Positions 1-8,334 of a stretch of 21,592 nt of DNA are shown here, piece by piece. Position numbers and translations under genes: made by a program. The notes under the pieces were generated by a model that saw only the letters and a program-made list of their open reading frames with translations, was not told the DNA's origin and ran no database searches. Within the stretch, counting starts at the first letter, position 1; every line of letters begins with the position of its first letter. Source of the DNA: JBCAWW01 sp039024315 (GTDB lineage Bacteria > Bacteroidota > Bacteroidia > J057); contig JBCCQN010000137.1 in the NCBI GenBank assembly GCA_039024315.1, forward strand, positions 1 to 21,592, given 5' to 3'.

Positions 1-55
1 ATAGCCATCGTTCGATTACGCCTTATAAGATGCTAAGCCTTAAAAAAGTAGGTGT

Positions 56-718
56 ATGAATATTCGTCCCCAAGACCTTGCTCGTCTGGGATATGAACAA
101 TTAGATGAACTAGATCATACCGAACTGATTCCATTTGTCCAGGAAAATCTGGCCAGACGCAACTTTTGGAGCCTATTTTATTGGACAATCAATGTCTTGG
201 GCTTCCTGGGGATCATTTTGCTATTTTGGAAAGCTATCGCCTGGGAAGACATGAGTTTTTGGTCAGGCCTAAAGTATACTGCTTTTGGCGTAAGCGCTTC
301 CCTTTTGTTGATCCCCCTGCATGAAGCGATCCATGCTTTGGCTTATAAAATCGTTGGAGCTAAGAAAACTTCTTATGATGCCAACTGGCGTCAGTTTTAC
401 TTCATGGCGATAGCGGATAAGTTTGTAGCCAATCGTCGGGAGTTTCAGGTCGTAGCCTTAGCACCCTTTGTGGTGATCAGCACGGCCCTTTTGACACCCG
501 CTATATTTTTGTCCTTGCCTTGGCAGTTTGGCTTGGGTGCGTTGGTATTGACGCATGCCTCCTTTTGTGCGGGCGACTTCGGCTTGTTGAGCTATTTCGC
601 TTTTCGGCGTCATTATGAGGTAGTGACCTATGACGACAAAGCCAATAAGATATCCTTCTTTTTTGGTAAGCGTTCGGCGGAGCCTAAAGAAGAAGAGATA
701 GCCCAAGACTGGACATAG
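56..718 (+). CDS. DUF3267 family putative membrane zincin metallopeptidase
   Basis: A 220-residue protein with several hydrophobic segments (roughly residues 42-62, 75-88, 130-155 and 158-170). The zinc-binding motif HEAIH lies at residues 89-93, at the edge of a membrane segment, and a Gly-Asp pair near residue 174 sits where a third metal ligand would be expected in site-2-protease-like zincins. This is the layout of the DUF3267 'putative zincin peptidase' family; no substrate is known to me for it. The ATG at 56 is used; it has no clear Shine-Dalgarno sequence, as is normal in Bacteroidota. The gene converges with the leftward VOC gene and their 3' ends overlap by about 35 bases. The family call is good; the peptidase activity is inferred from the motif. 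Confidence 0.8.
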   Translation: MNIRPQDLARLGYEQLDELDHTELIPFVQENLARRNFWSLFYWTINVLGFLGIILLFWKAIAWEDMSFWSGLKYTAFGVSASLLLIPLHEAIHALAYKIVGAKKTSYDANWRQFYFMAIADKFVANRREFQVVALAPFVVISTALLTPAIFLSLPWQFGLGALVLTHASFCAGDFGLLSYFAFRRHYEVVTYDDKANKISFFFGKRSAEPKEEEIAQDWT

Positions 719-1334
719 TGATCTCCTTTCCTAATCGCTTGTCATCAAACTCCAGGATCAGTCCTAACTGATTCGCAGTCTCAAAATTGACCAAAGGGTC
801 CTGCTCAAAATGCTGCAAAAAAGCATGCTGAGCGTTCTCCGCAGGAAGCAAAAAAGTCGCCTTAGTCAAACGCCTGACGCCATTGTGGTGCTCTCTGGGT
901 TCGTCTGGTCGGGGAAGTGCATTGCGAAAGGGCAAGCGAAAAGTCCAAGGTAGTTGCGGCGCATCCAAATGCGGCAAAGTAGCGATCGGCCAACCCTCAG
1001 GAAAATAGTCCGGTTGATAGAAATCGCTCTTTACAAAGACGGGATCGCTGCTCTTGGCGTTTTTTAGGCAAAGGCCGTAGGGAGATTGGCCATTTTGAGC
1101 GTGCTGCGATCGTTGCCCTAGTTGTTGGACCGCCGCTGTCGCGGAACGCTCAATCTCAGCTTTGTCATGCACCCACAAGAGTTCGAGAAAAAAGTTGTCG
1201 AAGTAAAACTTACGATTGCGCGTTCCCTGACCAGGGTGCACCCGACTGCTGCCCTCCCAAAAGCCCGCTTCGACCAACTGATCCGCCTCGCGGCCTTCCT
1301 GATCTGAGAAGATGAAAATGTGATCTATTTCCAC
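684..1334 (-). CDS. VOC superfamily / glyoxalase-like domain protein
   Basis: A 216-residue protein that starts with the typical beta-alpha-beta of the vicinal oxygen chelate fold: a His near residue 5 in MEIDHIFIF, then GTRNRKFYF and FLELLWV around residues 37-54, where family members carry the paired metal-binding His and Glu. It resembles the Glyoxalase_3 type of single-chain proteins, whose substrates are mostly unknown. The start is a GTG at 1334, 12 bases after the stop of the preceding small membrane protein. It is the last gene of the leftward operon beginning at 5758, and its 3' end overlaps the 3' end of the rightward zincin gene. No true glyoxalase activity is claimed. Confidence 0.75.
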   Translation of the reverse strand: MEIDHIFIFSDQEGREADQLVEAGFWEGSSRVHPGQGTRNRKFYFDNFFLELLWVHDKAEIERSATAAVQQLGQRSQHAQNGQSPYGLCLKNAKSSDPVFVKSDFYQPDYFPEGWPIATLPHLDAPQLPWTFRLPFRNALPRPDEPREHHNGVRRLTKATFLLPAENAQHAFLQHFEQDPLVNFETANQLGLILEFDDKRLGKEITMSSLGLSLLL

Positions 1335-1346
1335 GGTATCTATGAT

Positions 1347-1619
1347 TTAGGAATTAACGATCATCAAGACTATGCCGCAAGCTACCAACAAAAAGGCTGC
1401 CCCTATGATCTTGCCTGCTGTAGGACCATTTTTGGTCAGCGCATGGGTAAAAAGGCCCAATAAACCGCCTAATCCAGCAAAAAGCCCACTGTAAAGGGAT
1501 TGGTTCATATCTCCATCCGGTGCAAAGCTCTGCCCCAGATTCATCAACATACTGGCGGGAATGGCGATCAAGATGATCATCCAAATTTGATTACGATCGA
1601 GTTCTTGTTTTTCACTCAT
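1347..1619 (-). CDS. Small three-helix membrane protein of unknown function
   Basis: A 90-residue protein with hydrophobic segments at about residues 13-30, 42-60 and 68-88 and a charged N-terminus (MSEKQELDRNQ). I recognise no family and see no catalytic motif. The middle segment is Gly-rich (GLFAGLGGLLG), which favours close helix packing. It lies between the DUF1961 lipoprotein gene (35 bases upstream) and the VOC gene (12 bases downstream) on the same strand, so it is very likely co-transcribed. An alternative frame over the same bases is also open but gives a Trp/Arg/His-rich sequence unlike a real protein, so this frame is preferred. Confidence 0.7.
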   Translation of the reverse strand: MSEKQELDRNQIWMIILIAIPASMLMNLGQSFAPDGDMNQSLYSGLFAGLGGLLGLFTHALTKNGPTAGKIIGAAFLLVACGIVLMIVNS

Positions 1620-1654
1620 GTTTTTTTGCTTCTACTAGCCAAGATAGGCTTATC

Positions 1655-2434
1655 CTATTCGACACGCCAGACCTTAAAATCCTGATAGCGGGCGCTACGG
1701 GTATACATATGGCGTAAGCCTATGCGACCTTCTTCATAAGTTGGAAATGCCGATACATCCCAGCTGCAAACTAAACTATCTGAGGGAGTGGATTTGTTTT
1801 GAATGTGCATCTCAATTTGGCCCTCATATTTGCAGACTTGTACATGGTAGATGACATCCTTTCGAAAGAGTCCGGTCTCAAAATGATCTTCTGCAATATC
1901 GGTGCCTTTGAGTCGCTTCAGCTCAGGATTGTAGCGTCTTAATCGGATGTAATCGCGCTCAGCGGTCGATGTCGCATAGCTAATGTGGTAGGTTCGCATA
2001 TTGTGGAAATAGGTTTTCATGTGCGGTACCACTCGTTTATCGTTCCAAAGTGCGATATCGCTTGGGTAGTCCTCGCTACCTTCGCCAGTGGCGTGAAAGT
2101 AGAGGATATTGACGTAGCGGGTGGCCGTATCGGTGCGGGTGTAGTCGTATTCGATGCAGATATCCCCCTCAAAAGTCTGCTGGGTCCAGAGCACGGTATG
2201 GCAGGTGTCATTTTGGGCTTCGGGACCGGCGATCAATTCCATGCCCTGCTCGCTATTGATGACTTGGGAGCGCTGCCCATCCAGCATCCAATTGGCTTGC
2301 CAGTCTTGGGTGCCATCGTCTTCAAATAGGAGTTGGGTTTTGCGGTAGGGAAGGTCTGATTGCTGAGGTACGCTTTGGCAGCCTAAGCCAAAGATCAAGC
2401 AGTAAAAGACGAGGGAGTAGGGAGGAGTTTTCAT
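1655..2434 (-). CDS. DUF1961 family lipoprotein, concanavalin-like fold
   Basis: A 259-residue exported protein. The N-terminus MKTPPYSLVFYCLIFGLGC is a lipoprotein-type signal with a Cys at residue 19, although the residue at -3 (Gly) is not the ideal Leu/Val/Ile. The mature part carries DUF1961 hallmarks: WMLDG, a VLWTQQTFEGD strand, EYDYTR, NILYFHATG, DIALW and HISYA, then a closing GRIGLRHMYTRSARYQDFKVW strand as in laminin/concanavalin-like sandwiches. Such proteins often accompany polysaccharide degradation, but none of those enzymes is adjacent here. The ATG at 2434, five bases after the upstream stop, is preferred to a TTG at 2446 that would overlap it. Confidence 0.75.
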   Translation of the reverse strand: MKTPPYSLVFYCLIFGLGCQSVPQQSDLPYRKTQLLFEDDGTQDWQANWMLDGQRSQVINSEQGMELIAGPEAQNDTCHTVLWTQQTFEGDICIEYDYTRTDTATRYVNILYFHATGEGSEDYPSDIALWNDKRVVPHMKTYFHNMRTYHISYATSTAERDYIRLRRYNPELKRLKGTDIAEDHFETGLFRKDVIYHVQVCKYEGQIEMHIQNKSTPSDSLVCSWDVSAFPTYEEGRIGLRHMYTRSARYQDFKVWRVE

Positions 2435-2439
2435 GATGC

Positions 2440-3657
2440 TTACCAAATTCGAAAGGCTAAAAGGCCCAAGGCTACCATCAACAGCAGGGAGAGTAATTGG
2501 ATTTTAAAACGCCATTTTTGCTTGGTGACTAAACGATTTTCCTCGTAGGCTTCTATCGAATTGCTCCAAGCAATAAAGGCATCCGCGATTGGGAGTTTGC
2601 CCGCTAGATAGCTTTTCTTGCCTTTGAGGGTCATGCCCAAGCCAAAGGTCTCGATGCTGTTTCTCAGCCCAATCGCCACAGCGGATTCCCCATAAAGTCC
2701 CATGGTTCTTTGCCCAACTAGTGAAGCCGCACCCCCTATTCCCCAAATCACGGGTCCCGAGTCAATGTCTCCATTATGATCGACCCCTTTGGCATGCTCT
2801 CGAATGCCTGGCAAAAAAAGGCGATAGTCTAAAAAGTTTGCCTTATAAATCTCGAACTGATTGCGTGCAAACTCCTCGTCAATTTCAATCAAAAAATTTA
2901 AAATAAGGCTCTGCGAATTACCTCTTGCCGCTTCTCTGACGCTTGCGGTCTTCCATTCGACTGAATGGGGGATTAGGCCGAGAGAGTCAGGCTTTTGCTT
3001 GACTTGCTCTAGCCAAGCTTTAATTTCTTCCTCAAAAATACCTGCTCCCATTTTCGATCCTAAAGAAACCGAAGCCATGCCTACTACCATATCAGCTGGC
3101 CAACATGATCTGCTGTAAGATTCTAAGTAGGGACTTTGTTGATTCCCTAGGGCCGATATGATGGCTTCGCAGTTTTCGAAAAACTGCACTATTTCACTGG
3201 AATCGCGTTCTGTCGGCTCAAGGAGTTCTAGCTTTCTCCCTAACAAATAATTGCTCCAGCCTAGATAAAAAATGCCATAGGCAGGATCTAGATTAGGATT
3301 GAAGACGCGTTTACCCTCTGCAGAGCCTATTTCGCTCAGTGCCCAATTTATTTCGGTAAAGGCCTCCTGATATAATTCACTTTCTAGGGGTAGGTCTTTG
3401 GGTATTTCGGCCCAGCTCAAGCCATAGAGTGCATTCATAAAGACAAAGCCCTCAGGGTAGAGTCCCTGCATCTCCTTGCCCGCGCCATCATGCATCTTTT
3501 CTTTGAGATGCCTTAGTTGGTAGATAAGGTCCTGATTGAGGCGACAATTGTCGAAGGTCTTATACTTGGGGCGATAAAAAAGGCTCAGATTGAAAGTGAT
3601 AATTCCCACTAAAAAAGCAATTAGGGAAATGCTCAATATTCGCCTCAGGATCTTCAT
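2440..3657 (-). CDS. Unknown protein anchored in the membrane at both ends
   Basis: A 405-residue protein with a hydrophobic N-terminal helix (about 8-28) and a second one at the extreme C-terminus (about 385-403), leaving a globular soluble part between. Conserved-looking aromatic, Gly and Pro-rich stretches include LYPEGFVFMNALYGLSW (about 66-82), PAYGIFYLGWSNYLLG (about 124-139), SYSRSCWPADMVVG (about 181-194) and GPVIWGIGGAASL (about 302-314). These evenly spaced helix-turn segments recall an alpha/alpha toroid, but I cannot name the family. It sits 6 bases after the flavin monooxygenase gene and 5 bases before the DUF1961 lipoprotein, in one tight leftward operon. Its large domain is probably outside the cytoplasm. 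Confidence 0.7.
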   Translation of the reverse strand: MKILRRILSISLIAFLVGIITFNLSLFYRPKYKTFDNCRLNQDLIYQLRHLKEKMHDGAGKEMQGLYPEGFVFMNALYGLSWAEIPKDLPLESELYQEAFTEINWALSEIGSAEGKRVFNPNLDPAYGIFYLGWSNYLLGRKLELLEPTERDSSEIVQFFENCEAIISALGNQQSPYLESYSRSCWPADMVVGMASVSLGSKMGAGIFEEEIKAWLEQVKQKPDSLGLIPHSVEWKTASVREAARGNSQSLILNFLIEIDEEFARNQFEIYKANFLDYRLFLPGIREHAKGVDHNGDIDSGPVIWGIGGAASLVGQRTMGLYGESAVAIGLRNSIETFGLGMTLKGKKSYLAGKLPIADAFIAWSNSIEAYEENRLVTKQKWRFKIQLLSLLLMVALGLLAFRIW

Positions 3658-3663
3658 ACTGCC

Positions 3664-4794
3664 TTAATTAGCCATAATCTCCTTGACTATCACCTTCGAA
3701 TCAGTTGTGATCGTTCCCAAAATGCCGCCTAGCTTATAGTTGTCAAAGCCGATAAAGTACAGGCCTTTATGCTCGCCTTCGGCAACAGGACTCTTGGGAT
3801 ATTGATGGCGATCCAAGAGCTTTTCTGCATTGGCTACGAACTCCTCGATGCGCGCTTTATAACCTGTGGCGAGGATGATGCTATCAATCGCCTGCTCCTG
3901 ACCATCGACAAATTGGATACTTTGAGCCTTGAAGTGATCAATATTAGGACGGACTTTGATTTTACCTTCCTTAATCTGTTTGACCGTACCCAGATCAATC
4001 ACGGGTGTCTTACCCGTTTCCCGTAATTGCTGGGCTGGATGCACCTTGGAGAGAGGCACTCCATGCTTGGTCAGATTGCCGATGACGATCTTCCGAATTT
4101 GCGTACCTAACCAGTCCCCAAAACCAAAAGGTAGCTTATCGAGCTTTTTGGCGGTGAGTTGGACGGGATTGCCCATCACGTCACGGGGCACGATAGTGAT
4201 AGGACTACGTACAGAAAGATAAGTTTCTACTCCTGCCTCGGCTAAATCCAGAGCGATTTCTGCCCCAGTATTGCCCATACCGATGACCAAGACCTTTTTG
4301 CCCTGATAAGGCTTAGGGTTGCGGTAATCGCGGCTGTGGGTGATATCTCCCGCGAAGTCTTCTTGGCCTTTGAAGCTAGGTACATGTGGGATACGGTTGA
4401 CGCCCGTAGCAAAGATTACATTAGGGCTAAGATAATTATTGCCACTTTTGGTATGGACCTCCCAGCCTTGCTCGCTTTTTTGGACTTGCTTTACGGCTTC
4501 GCCGAACATTGGGACGATGTCAAAGTGCTTGGCATAATCCTCATAATAGCGGATCAGATCTTCCCGAGGCACATAAAGCGGATAATCCTCCGCAAAGGGC
4601 AAATGCGGTAAATGCGAAAGCTGCTTAACCGTATGCAGACAGAGGCGGTCGTAGTGATTATGCCATGACCAAGCGATCTTTTCGGATTGCTCGAGGATAG
4701 TGAAATCTTGACCTGCTTTGCGCAGTCGTCCGGCGACCGCCAATCCCGCTGGGCCAGCGCCGATGATGAGGTTAGGAGTAGTAATTGCTTCCAT
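3664..4794 (-). CDS. Flavin-containing monooxygenase-like NAD(P)/FAD oxidoreductase
   Basis: A 376-residue soluble flavoprotein. The FAD-binding GAGPAG motif is at residues 12-17, the NAD(P)H-binding GMGNTG motif near 173-178, and between them the FMO identifying sequence (FKGQEDFAGDITHSRDY, consensus FxGxxxHSxxY). ATG-type motifs (FATGVNRIP and LATGYKARI) close the two dinucleotide domains. This is the class B flavin monooxygenase plan (YUCCA/CzcO-like), which oxygenates N, S or carbonyl groups; the substrate cannot be read from the sequence. It starts 19 bases after the deacetylase-like gene and is probably translated from the same mRNA. Confidence 0.88.
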   Translation of the reverse strand: MEAITTPNLIIGAGPAGLAVAGRLRKAGQDFTILEQSEKIAWSWHNHYDRLCLHTVKQLSHLPHLPFAEDYPLYVPREDLIRYYEDYAKHFDIVPMFGEAVKQVQKSEQGWEVHTKSGNNYLSPNVIFATGVNRIPHVPSFKGQEDFAGDITHSRDYRNPKPYQGKKVLVIGMGNTGAEIALDLAEAGVETYLSVRSPITIVPRDVMGNPVQLTAKKLDKLPFGFGDWLGTQIRKIVIGNLTKHGVPLSKVHPAQQLRETGKTPVIDLGTVKQIKEGKIKVRPNIDHFKAQSIQFVDGQEQAIDSIILATGYKARIEEFVANAEKLLDRHQYPKSPVAEGEHKGLYFIGFDNYKLGGILGTITTDSKVIVKEIMAN

Positions 4795-4813
4795 ACCTCA
4801 TCAATTTAGCTAA

Positions 4814-5758
4814 TCAGACGCGAGTCTTCAATAGATTGGCCAAAGATCGCCCAATCATCGGGCCGGACTCTTTGAAGTAACCACCTGATGGTACCATCAA
4901 AATGGGGGTAGCGTTCTGCGCAGCAGCCTCCCAAACCAAAGCATCTCGCTCTAAGATGGCCTGCTCACTCACATTCAAACCGCCCAAAGCATCGCCAAAA
5001 TAGATGTCTGTACCAGCATTGTAAATGATGAGGTCAGGCTTTGCTTCTGGGATGGCTTTTTTTAGCCCTTGGCGAACGCTTGTCAAGTAGGCATCATCGC
5101 CGGTACCATTGGGCACAGGGTAATCAAAATCGATATACTTTTTGACGGCAGTGTCATTTGGGTAGATGTCTTTGTTATAGACATCCATCATAAAAAAGTG
5201 GGGCTCGTCGCGCAGTACGGACTCGATGCCATTGCCTTGGTGGGCGTCCAAATCTATGACTAGGACTTTGAGTTCAGGGCGCGTTTTCCAAAGCTTGAGG
5301 ATGGCAATTGGGATATCGGCAAAATAGCAAAAGCCTTCCCCCATGCTGCCCTTGGCATGGTGATAGCCGCCCGAAAAATTAACCGCCCAGCCATGTTCCA
5401 AGGCTTGTTTGGCGCCTTCAATGGTGCCTTGGACCGCATAGCGCATCGGTAGTAAGAGGTGCTTTTTGAGCAAAGAAGCGGGTAGCGAGCCAAGAATGCC
5501 CATTTCTGCCACTTGGGCGATCACACTGGCTTCCTCCAATCGATTGAGATAGATAGGATTATGCGCCAACAGTAAGTCTTCATGATTGACGGCATCAAAT
5601 TTGATGAATTGAGCTGCATCCAAGTTTAAAATAGACTTCAAGGTTTTATAGGCCTTGCCGTATTTAGCAGTGTCAAAAGGATGAAGTTTTTCGAGGCCCA
5701 TCAGGCCAATGTTATATTCTGATCGGTAGATCAAGGGTAGGCTAGGAGATAAACTCAT
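4814..5758 (-). CDS. Class IV histone-deacetylase-like zinc amidohydrolase
   Basis: A 314-residue member of the arginase/deacetylase fold. The start YRSEYNIGLMGLEKLHPFD is the class IV (HDAC11-like) N-terminus. Catalytic parts are intact: GGYHHA with the His pair, GFCYFAD, the Asp-x-His zinc ligands in DLDAHQGNG, and the third Asp in YFGDALGG; the GGY loop near the C-terminus holds the usual Tyr. Such bacterial enzymes remove acyl groups from lysine, polyamines or small amides; the target is unknown here. The ATG at 5758 gives the N-terminus normal for the family and is preferred to a TTG at 5797. It is the first gene of the six-gene leftward operon, so its promoter should lie between 5759 and 5870. 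Confidence 0.88.
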   Translation of the reverse strand: MSLSPSLPLIYRSEYNIGLMGLEKLHPFDTAKYGKAYKTLKSILNLDAAQFIKFDAVNHEDLLLAHNPIYLNRLEEASVIAQVAEMGILGSLPASLLKKHLLLPMRYAVQGTIEGAKQALEHGWAVNFSGGYHHAKGSMGEGFCYFADIPIAILKLWKTRPELKVLVIDLDAHQGNGIESVLRDEPHFFMMDVYNKDIYPNDTAVKKYIDFDYPVPNGTGDDAYLTSVRQGLKKAIPEAKPDLIIYNAGTDIYFGDALGGLNVSEQAILERDALVWEAAAQNATPILMVPSGGYFKESGPMIGRSLANLLKTRV

Positions 5759-5870
5759 GATAATGCTTATTGGTGCCGAAACTTTCCGTTTTTCCAATTA
5801 AATTGGGAAGGAGAAGCTTCGCTAGGGGAAAATTATTGTGTATTAGTCAAACTACTCAAAGCATAATTGC
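5759..5870. promoter_or_regulatory. Divergent intergenic region between deacetylase operon and MORN_2 gene
   Basis: The 112 bases between two divergent starts must hold promoters for the leftward six-gene operon and for the rightward MORN_2 gene. An imperfect inverted repeat around 5791-5809 (TTCCAATT then AATTGGGAA) could be an operator, but is too short and imperfect to rely on. No clear TAnnTTTG element stands out. Confidence 0.35.
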
Positions 5871-6644
5871 ATGCGGAAATACTACCTGCTCATTTCCTTT
5901 TTGCTGCTTTTGACCCATGCATGGGGGCAAGAAGTTAAGACCTATTATGAGAACGGGAATTTGAAGTCTTCGGTTCCAATAAATGATGATGGACTTTTCT
6001 CTGGGGAAGGACATACTTTTTATCAGTCTGGCGAAATGGCCATGAAAACCCATTATGATAAGGGGCTAAGGCAGGGTACGGAGCGAGAGTATTATCCCGA
6101 TGGTAAGATACTCGGGGAGTGTACCTACGTCAACGACAAGCGGCAAGGCTGGTATCTTGGTTACTATCAAAACGGGAAACCCAAGTTTAAACAGGCTTGG
6201 GAAAATGATAGGAAATCCGGTCCAATGTGGGTGTATTACACCAGCGGAGAGCTACGCATGTTTGCCATGATGCAAGCTGATACTATGGTTTTTGCCCAGC
6301 ATTTTGATGAGGAGGGGCACCTACGCAATGAGATCATCAAAGAGTTTGGACGTCCAATAGATACGACCCATTTGGGTACGCCTGTAATTGAGTTTGCCAA
6401 TAAAAATCAGCGTCTGAACAGTGATATTTTCAATCCGGTACGGGTGTATATTCCCGGATTGCCTACTTCCTATTTGAGTTTTTTCAGCCCGCACGGCAAG
6501 ATCGTAGAAAATGAAGACGAAAAATTTCCGCTCGCTTTTATTCCTCGTAGAGGCGAAGACCAATTTGTACTCTATCTCCGCATCAAAACCCATCCGGATG
6601 CTTTACCCATCAAATTACAGAGCATGAGGCTGGAAGTGAATTAG
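5871..6644 (+). CDS. Secreted MORN_2 (YwqK-like) repeat protein
   Basis: A 257-residue protein with a signal peptide (MRKYYLLISFLLLLTHAWGQ; cleavage expected after WG-Q). Residues about 24-140 form tandem MORN_2 repeats, each of the pattern Y-x-x-G-x-(L/M/K)-x-x-x-x-x-(Y/W/D)...G: YYENGNLKSS, FYQSGEMAMK, YYPDGKILGE, YYQNGKPKFK and YYTSGELRMF. The C-terminal 100 residues are a beta-rich domain without a repeat pattern. MORN_2 proteins are often auto-named 'toxin-antitoxin system YwqK antitoxin', but nothing here supports a toxin pair: the neighbours are a divergent deacetylase and secreted surface proteins. Function is unknown; a periplasmic or surface beta-hairpin scaffold is likely. Confidence 0.82.
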   Translation: MRKYYLLISFLLLLTHAWGQEVKTYYENGNLKSSVPINDDGLFSGEGHTFYQSGEMAMKTHYDKGLRQGTEREYYPDGKILGECTYVNDKRQGWYLGYYQNGKPKFKQAWENDRKSGPMWVYYTSGELRMFAMMQADTMVFAQHFDEEGHLRNEIIKEFGRPIDTTHLGTPVIEFANKNQRLNSDIFNPVRVYIPGLPTSYLSFFSPHGKIVENEDEKFPLAFIPRRGEDQFVLYLRIKTHPDALPIKLQSMRLEVN

Positions 6645-6788
6645 GGAATTATGAATGTCCAATTTCGAACTTTGGGCGATCCCTTCATCATTGAACCTTC
6701 GATATTTTAGATTCAGAATTAAAAAAAATGGGGCTAGTGGTTACGCCGCCGATCACTTGATCCACTTAGGGGTGAATTGTGTAAATCC

Positions 6789-8288
6789 ATGACCCCTAAT
6801 CGAATGCAAAAATCAATTTCTTTCCTGCTGTTTTTGACTTTGCTCATCAGTCAGGCCTCGCTGAACGCCCAAAATAGTATCTCGGGCCAGTTGTTTGTCG
6901 ATCTCAATGGCGATGGCCTCGCCAATGATCCTCCCGCTCTCGGCAATATCCTCGAAAATATAGAAATCCAACTCTTAGACACCAATGGAGTGGTTGTTGA
7001 CTTTCGTTTGACGGATTTGGCCGGTACTTATCTGTTCCAGAACGTTCCGGCTCAGCCTTACCAACTGCATATCCCAATTCCTCCGGCTGGCCATTTTTTC
7101 AGTCCTCCCGGCGGTGATTTTGTGTTTGATCCCATCCCTCGCAAGACCGACTTTTTTCCAGTTCTGGCCATCAATCCTCCCTTAGTTTTTGACGGGGGAA
7201 TCGTTCCGGGGAACCCGATAGAAATCCAAGGCTATGTGTGGCAGGATATCAACAACAATGGTATCCAAGATATTGGAGAGTTGCCTTTTGAGGATTTTGA
7301 ACTCAAGCTGGAAGCGCCAGGTTTGGTGTCAGAAATCATCCAGACCGACAATAATGGAAACTATCGCTTTCCCTATTTACCGCCAGGGCCGGACTACGAT
7401 TTGCGTGGCTTGCTGCCAGATGTGGGGGGCTTGTTTGCGCCTCAAGATCAGGGCATGGACGATAACGTAGACTCTGATTTTGATTTGGCGGGCCAATTGG
7501 TCATCCCCACCAATCCTTACCCAGGACCGGTCTTAGTATTTGACCTTGGCTTTAAAAAATCAGTCAAAGTAAAGGTTACCACCATCTTGAGCGGAGCAGT
7601 ACGCCCTAATGGTGAAATGGGCACTGAGCTTAATGATAATGGCCTACTCCCGATCGGAGAGCCCTATACTGGCTTGGGTTATGGGGTAGATAACCCAGGC
7701 ATCAATTTGTTGCCGGCCAATGTGCCAGATGCAGTAGACTGGGTGACAGTGGAGCTACGTGATAAAAATGATTCCACTGTGGTCGTAGCGAGTAAATCTG
7801 CTATTGTACGCAAAGATGGCTGTGTGGTAGACGCCACTACCGGTCAAGCGCTTTGCTTTGAGAATATGAAAAACGACAGCTATTTCGTCGCGGTGCGGCA
7901 TCGCAATCATCTCGATGTGATGACCCAAAGCCCTGTCTTTTTGGACGATCAGCCTTTTGACGTCGACTTCACAGACCCTAATACGCAAACCGTAGGCATA
8001 GGCGATCAAAATCCATTGGCTAATGGAAAATTAGGACTCTGGGGCGGTGATGCCAATGGAGACAACGAAATCAAATATAGCGGTGCTAATCGCGATCCAC
8101 AGGCTGTGCTGATCATCATTGGTAGTGGTGATCCTACGCTGCAGACTACTCCGGGCTATTATCTCGAAGACACCAATTTAGATGGCATCAGCAAGTATAG
8201 CGGGGCTGATCGTGATCCTCAGGTCATACTCGAGAGCGTAGGGGGTGTTGACCCAACGCTAATTCGAGTCTCAAGCTTGCCTAATTGA
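6789..8288 (+). CDS. Secreted SdrD B-like protein with two dockerin-like calcium motifs
   Basis: About 499 residues. A signal peptide (MQKSISFLLFLTLLISQ... ending NAQ) is followed by two SdrD B-like / CNA-B-type beta-sandwich modules: SISGQLFVDLNGDGLAND (about residue 30) and EIQGYVWQDINNNGIQD (about 142), each with the calcium-binding D-x-N-x-D/N-G loop. A beta-rich middle domain follows. Near the C-terminus two repeated motifs occur: DANGDNEIKYSGANRDPQ (from Asp421) and DTNLDGISKYSGADRDPQ (from Asp461), about 40 residues apart, resembling paired dockerin calcium loops. There is no T9SS sorting tail. ATG 6789 is used; ATG 6804 (MQKSIS) is equally good, and a TTG at 6777 is less likely. The gene lies 46 bases before a cohesin-like T9SS protein. 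Confidence 0.78.
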   Translation: MTPNRMQKSISFLLFLTLLISQASLNAQNSISGQLFVDLNGDGLANDPPALGNILENIEIQLLDTNGVVVDFRLTDLAGTYLFQNVPAQPYQLHIPIPPAGHFFSPPGGDFVFDPIPRKTDFFPVLAINPPLVFDGGIVPGNPIEIQGYVWQDINNNGIQDIGELPFEDFELKLEAPGLVSEIIQTDNNGNYRFPYLPPGPDYDLRGLLPDVGGLFAPQDQGMDDNVDSDFDLAGQLVIPTNPYPGPVLVFDLGFKKSVKVKVTTILSGAVRPNGEMGTELNDNGLLPIGEPYTGLGYGVDNPGINLLPANVPDAVDWVTVELRDKNDSTVVVASKSAIVRKDGCVVDATTGQALCFENMKNDSYFVAVRHRNHLDVMTQSPVFLDDQPFDVDFTDPNTQTVGIGDQNPLANGKLGLWGGDANGDNEIKYSGANRDPQAVLIIIGSGDPTLQTTPGYYLEDTNLDGISKYSGADRDPQVILESVGGVDPTLIRVSSLPN

Positions 8289-8334
8289 TGGCCTCCCCGT
8301 TTTTCCATTTCCCTATTTCTGTAAAAACAAATCC

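Noticed and set aside
1985..2329. Plus-strand open frame of 114 codons opposite the DUF1961 gene
   Set aside because: It is a shadow of the DUF1961 coding strand, which shows clear family motifs and a signal peptide.
5871..6644. Toxin-antitoxin label for the MORN_2 (YwqK-like) protein
   Set aside because: It has a signal peptide and no toxin partner next to it; the label is a propagated family name.
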